In this document: one piece after another, positions 37,863-46,835 of the stretch
Layout: every line of letters begins with the position of its first letter
Numbering within the stretch: the stretch's first letter is position 1
Origin: Porphyromonadaceae bacterium UBA7555
GTDB taxonomy: Bacteria; Bacteroidota; Bacteroidia; Bacteroidales; Muribaculaceae
Direction: 5' to 3'
Assembly (NCBI GenBank): GCA_002478045.1
Contig: DLLT01000018.1
Span: 1-64,000 of the forward strand
Length of the DNA: 64,000 nt
Notes under the pieces: generated by a model
What the model was told of the DNA's origin: nothing
Seen by the model: the letters and a program-made list of their open reading frames with translations, nothing else
The model's database searches: none
Program-made: the position numbers and the translations under genes

Positions 37863-39022
37863 AGCTTATGTGATTGTTGTACAATATCTTCAATAATATT
37901 AACGATGGTCGCCGTAGCCTCGGGTCGGCCCATTGCAGCGGCATTTTCAGCCAAGGTTTCACGACGTGTCGGGTCGGCCAAGAGGCCGAGGACGGCGCCG
38001 GCAAGGTTGCGCATGGCATCCGCATCGGTCACCAGCACTGCCGCATTGCGTTTCACAAGAGCCATAGCGTTGTGATACTGATGGTTCTCGGCGACATTGG
38101 GCGAGGGCACGAGCACGGCGGCCTTGCCTAACAGTTGCAATTCGCTGATGGTGGATGCACCGGCACGCGACACCACCACATCGGCAGCGCGGTATGCCGT
38201 GGCCATATCGGCGATAAAGGTCGTGACCTTAACGCCTTCGGGAATGGTGACATCATCGCCGGGGGCGTATGTCTTTCCGGTCTGCCAGAGCACCTGAGCG
38301 CCGGTAGCGGCAATGGCATTTGCTGCGCCTCCGGCTAAGGCTTGGTTGATGGTGCGAGCGCCGAGGCTGCCGCCCACAACGAGCACCAGCGGACGCTCGG
38401 GGTCGAAACCGAGGGCCTGACGTGCCCGCTCGGGGGTGAGAGTGCAGTCGCGCAAGGCGGCGCGCACCGGATTGCCCGTAAGGATGACGCGGTCGCCCGG
38501 GAAAAAGCGGTCCATACCTTCGTAGGCGACGCAGATGGCACGAGCGCGGCGGCCCAGCAGTTTATTGGTAACGCCGGCATACGAATTCTGTTCTTGCAGT
38601 ACGGTAGGTATCCCGGCGCGCTGGGCGGCCTTAAGCAGCGGGCCGCTGGCATATCCGCCGACTCCTATGGCCACATCGGGTCTAAAGTCGCGTACCAAGG
38701 CGCGACAGCGACGTGTGGCCTTCCAGGCCAACCACAGCACGCGGAAATTGCGCCACAGGCGACGACGATCCAATCCGGCGATGGTCAGTCCCTCTATGGG
38801 GTAGCCGGCTGCGGGGACACGTTCCATTTCCATGCGTCCGTTGGCTCCCACGAAGCGTATTTCGGCCTCGGGATTGCGCCGGCGTATTTCATCGGCTATG
38901 GACAGCGCCGGGAATATATGTCCGCCGGTGCCGCCGCCGCTGATGATGACGCGGTGCAGCAGTTTCCGGCTCTCGTCGCCGTAGTTGGCGGCGGATTTGG
39001 ATGCTTCGATATCGTGTTGCAT
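37859..39022 (-). CDS. murG: MurG N-acetylglucosaminyltransferase
   Basis: A 387-residue peripheral membrane GT-B enzyme converting lipid I to lipid II. The signature GGGTGGHIFPALSIA lies near residue 30, and the C-terminal nucleotide-sugar site has GGSLGARTINQAL and SRAGASTISEL. It follows ftsW by 26 bp and overlaps murC by 4 bp. Confidence 0.97.
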   Translation of the reverse strand: MQHDIEASKSAANYGDESRKLLHRVIISGGGTGGHIFPALSIADEIRRRNPEAEIRFVGANGRMEMERVPAAGYPIEGLTIAGLDRRRLWRNFRVLWLAWKATRRCRALVRDFRPDVAIGVGGYASGPLLKAAQRAGIPTVLQEQNSYAGVTNKLLGRRARAICVAYEGMDRFFPGDRVILTGNPVRAALRDCTLTPERARQALGFDPERPLVLVVGGSLGARTINQALAGGAANAIAATGAQVLWQTGKTYAPGDDVTIPEGVKVTTFIADMATAYRAADVVVSRAGASTISELQLLGKAAVLVPSPNVAENHQYHNAMALVKRNAAVLVTDADAMRNLAGAVLGLLADPTRRETLAENAAAMGRPEATATIVNIIEDIVQQSHKL

Positions 39023-39048
39023 GGTTTATGCGTATATGTGTATAGTTT

Positions 39049-40407
39049 CTACAATACGGTGGGGTTGTCGGCAAAGCCCTTGTCTTCGATTGTGGTGATG
39101 CGGTCGCGCATTTCTTCGCGTGCGCCGCGGCGCGTAGCATGACGACTTACACTGAGCATAATACCCAGTGCCACCGAGGTGATGATTACCGATGAGCCGC
39201 CCTTGGATATGAGCGGCAAAGGCTGGCCGCTCACCGGCAGCGTTCCCACGACTATGCCTATGTGCACAAGCGCCTGACAGGTAATAAATACGGCCATACC
39301 TATCACCAATAGTGCCGGGTATGCCTTGGTGCATTTTGTCGCCAAGTGTCCGGCGCGGAACAATAGGAACAGATATAGTAGCATTACCGCCAGTCCGCCT
39401 ATCAGTCCGGTGTCTTCGACGACAATGGCGTATATGTAATCCGAAAAAGCCAGGGGCAGACGCGCGGCCTCGCGTGAACGTCCGGGGCCAACGCCTATGA
39501 TGCCGCCGTTGGCTTGTGCGATATAGGAATATTGTTCCTGTCTGTTTTCGCTGGTGATGGGGTCATCGTATTTGTCGGAGCGGAAAAAGTTGAGCAAACG
39601 GTTTTTTCGCATGTCCGAGCGGTCGGTCTCGATACCGCCGGCCACATTCTCGATACGCTCCGCCTCATCGCTTTTCGATGTTGAGAACATCTTTATGCCC
39701 TCATATCCTATGCCGAGTACGGCGTATATTCCGCAAACTATAAACCATTTGCGCCAGCTGACGCCGCCTATAAGCATCATAGACAGGCTTATAGCCATAA
39801 GTAGAGCGGTATTGGTGAGGCCCTGGTTGATCAGTAACATTCCGAAGAACAGTACAGTGCCGGAGACCAATACAATACCTTTATTGGAAATGTCGCGCCC
39901 GCCGTTGATCTGCGATACGGCCAGCACTCGCGCTATCAACAGCGCCGCCGTCATCTTAAGTATCTCGGAGGGTTGAACCGTGACAATAAACAGCGAAAAC
40001 GAGCGACGCGCACCATTGATGACATTGCCGAAGAACATAGTGTATATCGCCGACAAGACTGCCAAGACGACTATAACGAACGTCCATTTATAGACCCAAT
40101 TGTAATGCATACGTTGCAACAGCAACATAATCAAAAATCCTGCAAAGAGCAGCATGACATGTCGCATCAGCGGGAAGAGGACATTGCCGTTGACAATTTC
40201 GCGCGATGAGGCGCTGAAAAGCTCGACTATCGAAACCAGGCACAGCAATATATATATACCCCAAATGTATCGGTCGCTACGTGGCCGAGGACGTACCGCC
40301 TCTATGTCGGCGGCGGCGCTATCGCACTTTGGCTTGCGCACGGGGTCGGGCATGCCGTCTTCGTCATAGTGCATAGCACGCGGAGAGTTTGTGTCTTTGG
40401 TTGTCAT
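39049..40407 (-). CDS. ftsW: FtsW lipid II polymerase (SEDS family)
   Basis: A 452-residue SEDS protein with about ten membrane helices, polymerising septal peptidoglycan with FtsI. The NGARRSF, AQANGGIIGVGPGRS and ISKGGSSVI segments are characteristic. About 50 hydrophilic residues precede the first helix. It is the first gene of the second half of the split dcw cluster and has a structured leader of about 340 bp upstream. Confidence 0.95.
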   Translation of the reverse strand: MTTKDTNSPRAMHYDEDGMPDPVRKPKCDSAAADIEAVRPRPRSDRYIWGIYILLCLVSIVELFSASSREIVNGNVLFPLMRHVMLLFAGFLIMLLLQRMHYNWVYKWTFVIVVLAVLSAIYTMFFGNVINGARRSFSLFIVTVQPSEILKMTAALLIARVLAVSQINGGRDISNKGIVLVSGTVLFFGMLLINQGLTNTALLMAISLSMMLIGGVSWRKWFIVCGIYAVLGIGYEGIKMFSTSKSDEAERIENVAGGIETDRSDMRKNRLLNFFRSDKYDDPITSENRQEQYSYIAQANGGIIGVGPGRSREAARLPLAFSDYIYAIVVEDTGLIGGLAVMLLYLFLLFRAGHLATKCTKAYPALLVIGMAVFITCQALVHIGIVVGTLPVSGQPLPLISKGGSSVIITSVALGIMLSVSRHATRRGAREEMRDRITTIEDKGFADNPTVL

Positions 40408-40745
40408 TGGGATAAGTATATGTTTGTCTGTGCTTTGTGTCTACATTAAGTTCCGAAGATACACATACATACCGGTAGCCCGCGAGGCGGACTCCCGACA
40501 AGTGGCTACCGTCCCTTACGCACTTTCGGCGCAGCATCGGATGCCGACATCCGTAGCCTTAGCAGCGGACGCTGTGTTTCGGGGTGTAAAATTACGCATT
40601 TTTTCGGCTCGCTCAGCCGACTTTCCCCGTTTTTGTCCAAATTTATTGATTAGCCGCGTTCAAAAAAATGCGGAATTTGATAAAGCAAAGGAATTCCACA
40701 GCTTTTCCCGGCCATAATTCCACATTCTACATTCTACATTCTACA
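40408..40745. other. 338-bp ftsW leader and intergenic region
   Basis: No gene is seen. Reading away from ftsW it holds an 8-bp inverted repeat with a 23-nt spacer (40473-40480 with 40504-40511), a CGGATG/CATCCG hairpin (40539-40554), the element shared with rsmH (40578-40608), a TCGGCT/AGCCGA hairpin (604-609 with 615-620 past 40000) and an ACATTCT tandem repeat at the acyltransferase stop. Confidence 0.6.
40578..40608 (-). promoter_or_regulatory. dcw-shared element, ftsW copy
   Basis: A stretch of about 31 bp, including GTGTAAAATTACGCA and a T run, matches 56620-56651 upstream of rsmH with one base inserted and one substitution. On the minus strand it contains TAATTTTA, one base off the -7 consensus. 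It is 171 nt upstream of ftsW. Confidence 0.55.
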
Positions 40746-40748
40746 TTA
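40722..40748. repeat. ACATTCT tandem repeat
   Basis: Three perfect copies of ACATTCT and a degenerate fourth run directly into the stop codon of the acyltransferase gene. Confidence 0.75.
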
Positions 40749-41768
40749 TTTAGCTTTATTATTCAGCTTTCGCCAAGCGAGCGTCAGCAGATAGGATGCC
40801 ACGAAGGTTATCAGACCGTTGACCGTCACACCGAGGTCTATATCGGCCAGGCGTAGCATGTAATGTAGGATGGCGATATGTGCCAAGTAGATGCCGTATG
40901 AGCAACGACTCACACTGATACACAGCCGCGCAAGTATACCTCGCGGCGCCGGCAGAGCCGTAAGCAGAACAAATAATGTAGTCTGAATTGCTATTCCGTT
41001 GAATCCGGCAACGGCCGTCACCGCGTCATAGTATCCCCAGCGCATAGCCACGGCTCCCATCTTGAGCGTCAGCGGCACGGCCGCAATGAAGGCCAATATC
41101 CAATAGCATATTTGCCACCGGCGCGAACGCGTCGTTACCGGCCATCGCGTAAAGTAGTATCCTGCAACCATATAGCCCATACAGCCGTAAAACCCGGTGA
41201 ACACTCCGCCGCCATCCTCCAGTATAGCGGTTTGCGCCGAAGCCCAAGGCAGCGTCCCGGCGGCCAACCACATCAACAGGAAGTATTCGACACTGCGGCG
41301 TCGAGCCGTGGCAAGCCACGGCGACAGGAAGGGAGCAAACAGGTATAGCCCGATCATAGCCAAGACAAACCACCCCGTACCCCATGTCGGGGTGTATAGG
41401 CAGTATAGTAGACGGTGGCCGATGCTGACATCCTGATGCGGCGTCAGATAATAGTCCATCAGCAAATAGGCTACGGTCCAGAAGGCAAAGGCGGGCAGGA
41501 GGGCGCACAGACGCCTTTTCACAAAGGCTCGGCCATCGCGCACCGGAAAAATCAGCGCCCCGGAGGTCATAAAGAACAGTACCGGCGTGCATATATACGG
41601 GTGTACGGCTTGGTAGACACTCTCGTCCATATACTCGTGCACGGTGTGCAACGCCACAATCATTATTATGGCGAAAGCACGCACTACATCAAGGCGCACA
41701 TAGCGGCCGTCGATGCACTCTCGCATCGACGGCGCAATGGGCGTATATGTCTGCATATCGGCAGGCAT
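40746..41768 (-). CDS. acyltransferase family 3 membrane protein
   Basis: A 340-residue multi-pass membrane protein of the acyltransferase-3 family (O-acetylation of envelope glycans). The RLDVVRAFAIIMIVALHTVHEY segment near residue 25 carries the conserved arginine and catalytic-type histidine, and about ten helices follow. The start could also be Met5. Its location among cell-wall genes suggests an envelope glycan substrate, but this is not shown by the sequence. Confidence 0.85.
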   Translation of the reverse strand: MPADMQTYTPIAPSMRECIDGRYVRLDVVRAFAIIMIVALHTVHEYMDESVYQAVHPYICTPVLFFMTSGALIFPVRDGRAFVKRRLCALLPAFAFWTVAYLLMDYYLTPHQDVSIGHRLLYCLYTPTWGTGWFVLAMIGLYLFAPFLSPWLATARRRSVEYFLLMWLAAGTLPWASAQTAILEDGGGVFTGFYGCMGYMVAGYYFTRWPVTTRSRRWQICYWILAFIAAVPLTLKMGAVAMRWGYYDAVTAVAGFNGIAIQTTLFVLLTALPAPRGILARLCISVSRCSYGIYLAHIAILHYMLRLADIDLGVTVNGLITFVASYLLTLAWRKLNNKAK

Positions 41769-41781
41769 TCAAAGATCTGTA

Positions 41782-42471
41782 TTATTCTTCGTCGGCAGGT
41801 AGTTGGGCTAGTTCGCTGCGCACATTCCACCAGCCGATAATCATAAACACGGCTGCAACAAGTGCTGCGAGACCTATCAGGATGGTCAACACTGCCACTC
41901 CGCCAAATCCGTTGCGGAACAGGAAAGAGAAGAAGTCTTCGGTGCGGAAAAGAGCAATGAGCGCTACCAGGGCGCACACAGCAAGGATGACGAGCTGGAT
42001 TGTGAAAGCGACAGACACACTGCCCATAGACTTGAGGCCGCGAAGCTTGAGCTTGCGACACTCATCGTTGCTCCTTGCCACATACGTGATTGTACATACA
42101 AATAGTGCAATAGTCAGCAGTTTGATTATGACTATGGATGTTTTGTAACCGCTGTATCCTAATACTTGAGGCACCAGTATTATCAGCACTACGTATGCCA
42201 CGGCAGCGATAGCAATGCTTAACTGAGCCTTAAAGAGTTGCTCGAAAGATGCGGCAACTGCACCATTATAGCCCTTGAGTGTCATAGAGGTATTATACAT
42301 TCCTACCAACCATAGGATAAGACCGACGAGCGACACAACAGCCACGGCCGGCGAATCGGGCGCAAGAAGTGCCAGCAGAACACTGAGACCATACATAAGT
42401 GTAACGCCGATGGCACTGAGCATCGTGGCGTTGGAAAGCGCCGAAAGGCGAACTTGTTCGTTTTGTTCCAT
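41782..42471 (-). CDS. uncharacterised six-helix membrane protein
   Basis: A 229-residue protein with about six predicted membrane helices and no recognised family. The start at 42471 (MEQNEQV) is preferred; an upstream in-frame start at 42507 adds 12 residues and directly abuts the WYL stop. It lies between the WYL regulator and the acyltransferase in one orientation. Confidence 0.7.
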   Translation of the reverse strand: MEQNEQVRLSALSNATMLSAIGVTLMYGLSVLLALLAPDSPAVAVVSLVGLILWLVGMYNTSMTLKGYNGAVAASFEQLFKAQLSIAIAAVAYVVLIILVPQVLGYSGYKTSIVIIKLLTIALFVCTITYVARSNDECRKLKLRGLKSMGSVSVAFTIQLVILAVCALVALIALFRTEDFFSFLFRNGFGGVAVLTILIGLAALVAAVFMIIGWWNVRSELAQLPADEE

Positions 42472-42507
42472 AATCAATTGTGTATTAAGTAAAAAAATGG
42501 TTTCCAT

Positions 42508-43410
42508 TTACTTGTCCTCGTCATAGGGAGCGAGGGCGCGGCGCAGGCGGTCGATGAGCATCACCCGCAGTTCGGGAGGCGAGACCACGGTGATGCGGTC
42601 GGCCTTTGACATAAGCTCTTCGACAAGATCATCGGTGATGCGCATACGATAACGAAACAGCGAGAAACCGTCATGCACAAACTCTTCCTGCGAAGCATGC
42701 AACGGCAACGCCCGCAGGTACTTGGCTTGCACGTGGTCGACGCGCAGCGTGATGGTCTTGGCGGCGGCACGCGTTACCACCAGCCCGAAGCTGTCGCGGA
42801 AGTAGTCATCGGCATTGACGTCGGTGGGAAGCTCAAAGGCCTTATGGGACAAATGCACCTGATCCATACGGTCCAGGGCATAGGTCTTGACGCGGTTTTC
42901 GCGCACGTTGCGGCCTATGACGTACCATCGCTGATGGAATATGCGCACAAAATAAGGCTCAAGCGTAACTTCGCGGTCGGGACGGCTACGCGTAAAGTTG
43001 TTGTAATCAAAGACGAGGACATGGTTTTGACGCAAAGCATCGATGATGACTCCCAGATAGGTGCGTGCACTGGGAACATCCTCGAGACAAATGCGTGATG
43101 CCACGCTGCGCCCCGCGGCAATGATGTCATTGACGGCAGCGCTATTGAGCATCCAGTCGGTCACTTCGCGGGAATGAGCGTCTTCTTCGGTGATGTAGTA
43201 CTCGAAGGTCGAGTTGTCGCACTCGATATTGAGCCCGAAGATTTCGAGTATGGCTTCACGATAGTTGTAGAATGTGCGGCGCGTAAGGGGGCGACCCTCC
43301 GAGACATCACTCTTGAGCCATAGCTCGGTCAGCTCATGGCGCGAGATGCGTCGACGCCGACGTATGGTGTCTATAATCCAGAAATACTTGCTTAAAAGAT
43401 TGCGTGCCAT
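42508..43410 (-). CDS. WYL-domain transcriptional regulator
   Basis: A 300-residue regulator: an N-terminal winged-helix region (about 1-65) and a WYL domain (about 125-215, with FHQRWYVIGRN and RVKTYALDRMD), a fold that binds nucleic acid or small ligands. It lies 30 bp after the SSS transporter, which it may regulate; no operator was identified. Confidence 0.88.
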   Translation of the reverse strand: MARNLLSKYFWIIDTIRRRRRISRHELTELWLKSDVSEGRPLTRRTFYNYREAILEIFGLNIECDNSTFEYYITEEDAHSREVTDWMLNSAAVNDIIAAGRSVASRICLEDVPSARTYLGVIIDALRQNHVLVFDYNNFTRSRPDREVTLEPYFVRIFHQRWYVIGRNVRENRVKTYALDRMDQVHLSHKAFELPTDVNADDYFRDSFGLVVTRAAAKTITLRVDHVQAKYLRALPLHASQEEFVHDGFSLFRYRMRITDDLVEELMSKADRITVVSPPELRVMLIDRLRRALAPYDEDK

Positions 43411-43440
43411 CGCTGTGCGTATTTATGTCGCGGCTCTATA

Positions 43441-44895
43441 TCAGGCCTGTTTGCGCGACTTGAGCAGAAGCAAAAGGCCCAGAACGGTGAAGGCGGCATT
43501 CATCAACAGCAATTCGAAACTGGTGGTATAGCCACAGTACTCCTTGAGTGCCCACTGGGTCACCCACGACAATGCGGGGGCAAGGATGCACACCACCGGA
43601 ACAAGGCAGTCGCGCACAGGACGCTTGCAGGCCATACCGAAGACAAAGAGGCCGAGGATGGGTCCGTAGGTATACGAAGCCAAGGTGTACACGGCGCTGA
43701 TGGCATCCTGATTACTCAAGTAATAGAAGGCTATGATAACCAAGCCCATGGCCACGGACATACCCAGGTGTACCATGCGCCGGGTGACGCCCAGACGGCG
43801 GTCGTCCAGACGGCGATTGGCGCCCAGAATATCTACGGTGAAGGATGTCGTCAGCGAGGTCAAGGCCGACCCGGCAGCCGAATAGGCGGCGGATACCAGT
43901 CCGATGATAAAGAGGATGCCCACAATTATCGGCATTCCGGGGCTGTCAACCACGGCGGCAAAGGTGTCGTCCGGCTTGGAGGGGTGGACCATACCTTTGC
44001 TGTCCATATATATCAGCAACATCGTACCAAGGATGAGGAACAACGCGATGACGAAGAATTGCGTGATGCCGCTCACTATCATATTTTTTTGGCTCTGACG
44101 GCTGTCGCGGCAGGCAAGGTTGCGTTGCATCATATCTTGGTCGAGGCCGTTGAGGGCTATGGCCATAAATATACCGGCCAGGAATTGCTTCCAGAAATAT
44201 GTTCCGGCCAAAGGATCGTCAAAGTAGAACATCTTGAACGACGGATGCGATGTAACAGCGCTGAAAGCCTCACCGAAATTCAATCCGAGGTTGCTGGCTA
44301 TGAAGTATATACACAGCGCCACCGAGGCCACCAAGCAGAAGCTCTTGAGTGTATCGGTCCAAATCAAGGTCTTGACGCCGCCTTGCACGGTATATATCCA
44401 TATCAGCAATATGCTGACTACCACCGTAATGGCGAAGGGAATACCCAACGGCCCGAAGACCATGGACTGGAGCACTACGCATACGACATAGAAGCGCACG
44501 GCCGCGCCCAACATCTTGCTGACAAAGAAGAACCATGCTCCGGTATGGTAGGTGGACTTGCCGAAGCGGTCCTCAAGATAGCCGTAGATGCTGATGAGAT
44601 TGCGCCGGTAGAACATCGGCACCAACACAAAAGCGATGGCAAAGTACCCGACAATAAATCCGAGTACCATTTGCAGGTAGGAGTAGCCCTTGGCAGCCAC
44701 CATGCCGGGGACGCTGATAAAAGTGACGCCACTGATGGCGGCGCCTATCATAGCAAAGGCCACCAGACCCCATGGTGCCTGGCGGTTGCCGTTGAAAAAT
44801 GTCGAGTTGTTGCTGCCGCGCGAGGCAAACCAGCTGATGACCATCAGCAGTGCAAAGTATGCCGCGATGGTGATGATTACTATGGTCGGTGTCAC
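43441..44895 (-). CDS. sodium:solute symporter (SSS family)
   Basis: A 484-residue transporter with about 13 membrane helices, with family features such as AFAMIGAAISGVTFISVPGM, GLDQDMMQRNLACRD and SAAYSAAGSALTSLTTSF. It is 118 bp downstream of namZ, which releases N-acetylmuramic acid from peptidoglycan, so uptake of MurNAc or a related sugar is a reasonable hypothesis. In Tannerella a MurNAc transporter is, as I recall, of this family. The substrate is otherwise unassigned. Confidence 0.87.
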   Translation of the reverse strand: MTPTIVIITIAAYFALLMVISWFASRGSNNSTFFNGNRQAPWGLVAFAMIGAAISGVTFISVPGMVAAKGYSYLQMVLGFIVGYFAIAFVLVPMFYRRNLISIYGYLEDRFGKSTYHTGAWFFFVSKMLGAAVRFYVVCVVLQSMVFGPLGIPFAITVVVSILLIWIYTVQGGVKTLIWTDTLKSFCLVASVALCIYFIASNLGLNFGEAFSAVTSHPSFKMFYFDDPLAGTYFWKQFLAGIFMAIALNGLDQDMMQRNLACRDSRQSQKNMIVSGITQFFVIALFLILGTMLLIYMDSKGMVHPSKPDDTFAAVVDSPGMPIIVGILFIIGLVSAAYSAAGSALTSLTTSFTVDILGANRRLDDRRLGVTRRMVHLGMSVAMGLVIIAFYYLSNQDAISAVYTLASYTYGPILGLFVFGMACKRPVRDCLVPVVCILAPALSWVTQWALKEYCGYTTSFELLLMNAAFTVLGLLLLLKSRKQA

Positions 44896-45013
44896 TGTGG
44901 TGTTATGTTTTAATTATTTTGTCGTTAAGTATATTGTCGTTTTGTGGTATCGTTGGCGATTGCTGCGCCGTTGGTAGACATTACAGACGATTATTACCAT
45001 ACCGGCCGAAGTC

Positions 45014-46285
45014 TTATTCGGCATACAGCAGATAGGGCCGGCGAAGTTGCTTGAAGGCACGTACATCATCGGCCCAAGTGGCGGCGATGGAGGCGGCGTC
45101 CATACCCTGCTCTATCATAGTACGAATGTCGCCGCGGCCTATGAGTTTCTCGAAAAATGCGGTGAAGAATTTGTCACCGATACCGAGGTCGCGGTAGGCG
45201 TCTATAAGATATGACAGGTTGACGCCCCCGGCAATGGCATCGTCATCGCTGATGCCGCTGAGATCCACACCATGGCACAAGCGGTCAAGCAACGGAGGAT
45301 TCTTGGCGCCGGGGACACTGCGCGGCGTAAATTCGTAGTCGCGCCCTTTCATATCGGGATGCCCGTAGACCATAAAGGGTTTGTCCGTGCCACGCCCCAG
45401 AGATACCGGAGTGGCCTCGAAGTAGCACATGGACGGATAAAGGTATACTGCGGTCATAGTGCGCAAATTGGGCGACGGAGCCACGGGCAGCCGATAGCGC
45501 GTAGCGTGAGTATACCCGGCGCAAGGCACCACCGTGAGGCGGCAGCGAGCGCCGTCCTTGAGCCACTCCTCGCCATTGGCCATCTGCGCCAATTCGCCCA
45601 GGGTCATACCATGCACCACGGGTATGGGCAGACGCCCCACCCCACTGGCATATTTCATATCCAATATGGGGCCGTCCACGTACATTCCGTTGGGATTGGG
45701 GCGGTCAAGTACCACGAAATCCTTATCGTTGGCGGCGGCCTGCTCCATCAGTCGTATCATCGTGATGTAATACGTGTAATAGCGCAGCCCGACGTCCTGA
45801 ATATCACAGACTATTGCATCAAAACGGGCCAGAACTTCAGGGGCTATGCCGCGACCTTTGCCGTCATACATCGATGCTATGGGTATGCCCGTAACCGGAT
45901 CAACGCTGCTGCTGACATGCTCGCCGGCATCGGCATTGCCGCGAAAGCCGTGCTCGGGCGAAAATATCGTGGTTACATTCACGCCGCCTTCGAGCATTAT
46001 ATCGAGGGTGTGACGGTTGCCTACCATGCCTGTATGATTGGAAAATAGCGCCACGCGCTTGCCGCGCAACAGCGGCAGATAGGCCTCGGTACGTGCAGCA
46101 CCTACGATGACGCTGTCTATGGCCGGACACAGAGTCTCGGCCGTGCATTCGGGCGCTGGGCCAACACTACGCACCGCTGCGGCAGCCGTGTCATTGGCCA
46201 CGCAATGAGGACATTGGGCATACGACAGCCCCGGCATAAGAACTATGCCAACCATCAATATCTTTGCCTTAATTTTCTTATCCAT
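45014..46285 (-). CDS. namZ: NamZ, exo-beta-N-acetylmuramidase (DUF1343)
   Basis: A 423-residue secreted protein of the DUF1343 family, whose characterised members (NamZ) remove non-reducing-end MurNAc from peptidoglycan fragments. The start at 46285 (MDKKIKAKI) gives a signal peptide (about 1-23). The N-terminal Rossmann-like part carries LFSNHTGMV, FSPEHGFRGNADAGE and YYTYYITM; the C-terminal part includes DRPNPNG and SPNLRTMTAVYLYPSMCYFEAT. It is followed by the SSS symporter gene. Confidence 0.9.
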   Translation of the reverse strand: MDKKIKAKILMVGIVLMPGLSYAQCPHCVANDTAAAAVRSVGPAPECTAETLCPAIDSVIVGAARTEAYLPLLRGKRVALFSNHTGMVGNRHTLDIMLEGGVNVTTIFSPEHGFRGNADAGEHVSSSVDPVTGIPIASMYDGKGRGIAPEVLARFDAIVCDIQDVGLRYYTYYITMIRLMEQAAANDKDFVVLDRPNPNGMYVDGPILDMKYASGVGRLPIPVVHGMTLGELAQMANGEEWLKDGARCRLTVVPCAGYTHATRYRLPVAPSPNLRTMTAVYLYPSMCYFEATPVSLGRGTDKPFMVYGHPDMKGRDYEFTPRSVPGAKNPPLLDRLCHGVDLSGISDDDAIAGGVNLSYLIDAYRDLGIGDKFFTAFFEKLIGRGDIRTMIEQGMDAASIAATWADDVRAFKQLRRPYLLYAE

Positions 46286-46835
46286 AGTGTAATATACGTG
46301 ATTACGGACGCCGCACTTTGTCCGGAAAATCCGGATATACACGACCCCTGTCTCGGTTTTCGCCTATAAAGGTACGGCAATTTTTTGGCACATGCACACT
46401 AATCCCCGTTAAAAATAAATTTTCACTCGACTTCAGCCACCTTTTGACATCCATTACAACAAAATCGACACTCTAATTAGCGCACCCTAAGATTGTATTA
46501 CTACCAACCATTTTCCCACCTCAACCTCATTTAAGTTCGCAAACAATTGAAAATCTTATGTTTATCCCCTTTCCATGGGGCTTTACAATGCAAGGTTACA
46601 CTTTTTCGAGGGACATTTTTGCCGATTTAGACATTGTTTCAAGGGAGTTTTCGGAGAAAATCACATTATTCAAAGGGAATTTCGGCTGTTATTGGCATTT
46701 AGCCATTAGCGATGACTGATGGCGCAAGGTCCGGATGAGGATTATATATCCAATTATGACAAACTATCCGAATGAAGGAAAGTAGACACGAGTCGTCTCG
46801 GCGTCCAATACGGTGGCGCCGAAACGCGCGGGAAA
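46286..46835. other. 550-bp AT-rich intergenic region
   Basis: No convincing gene, tRNA or repeat is visible. The part 46380-46760 is clearly more AT-rich than flanking coding DNA. A CCCC/GGGG hairpin lies near 46566-46580. TACCTTTA (46367-46374, minus) is one base from the -7 consensus and may serve namZ. Confidence 0.5.

Noticed and set aside
40473..40511. tRNA-like acceptor stem in the ftsW leader
   Set aside because: GGTAGCC/GGCTACC pairs, but no D, anticodon or T arm can be formed in 39 nt.
40722..40748. possible CRISPR repeats
   Set aside because: The units are 7 nt with no spacers; this is a simple tandem repeat.
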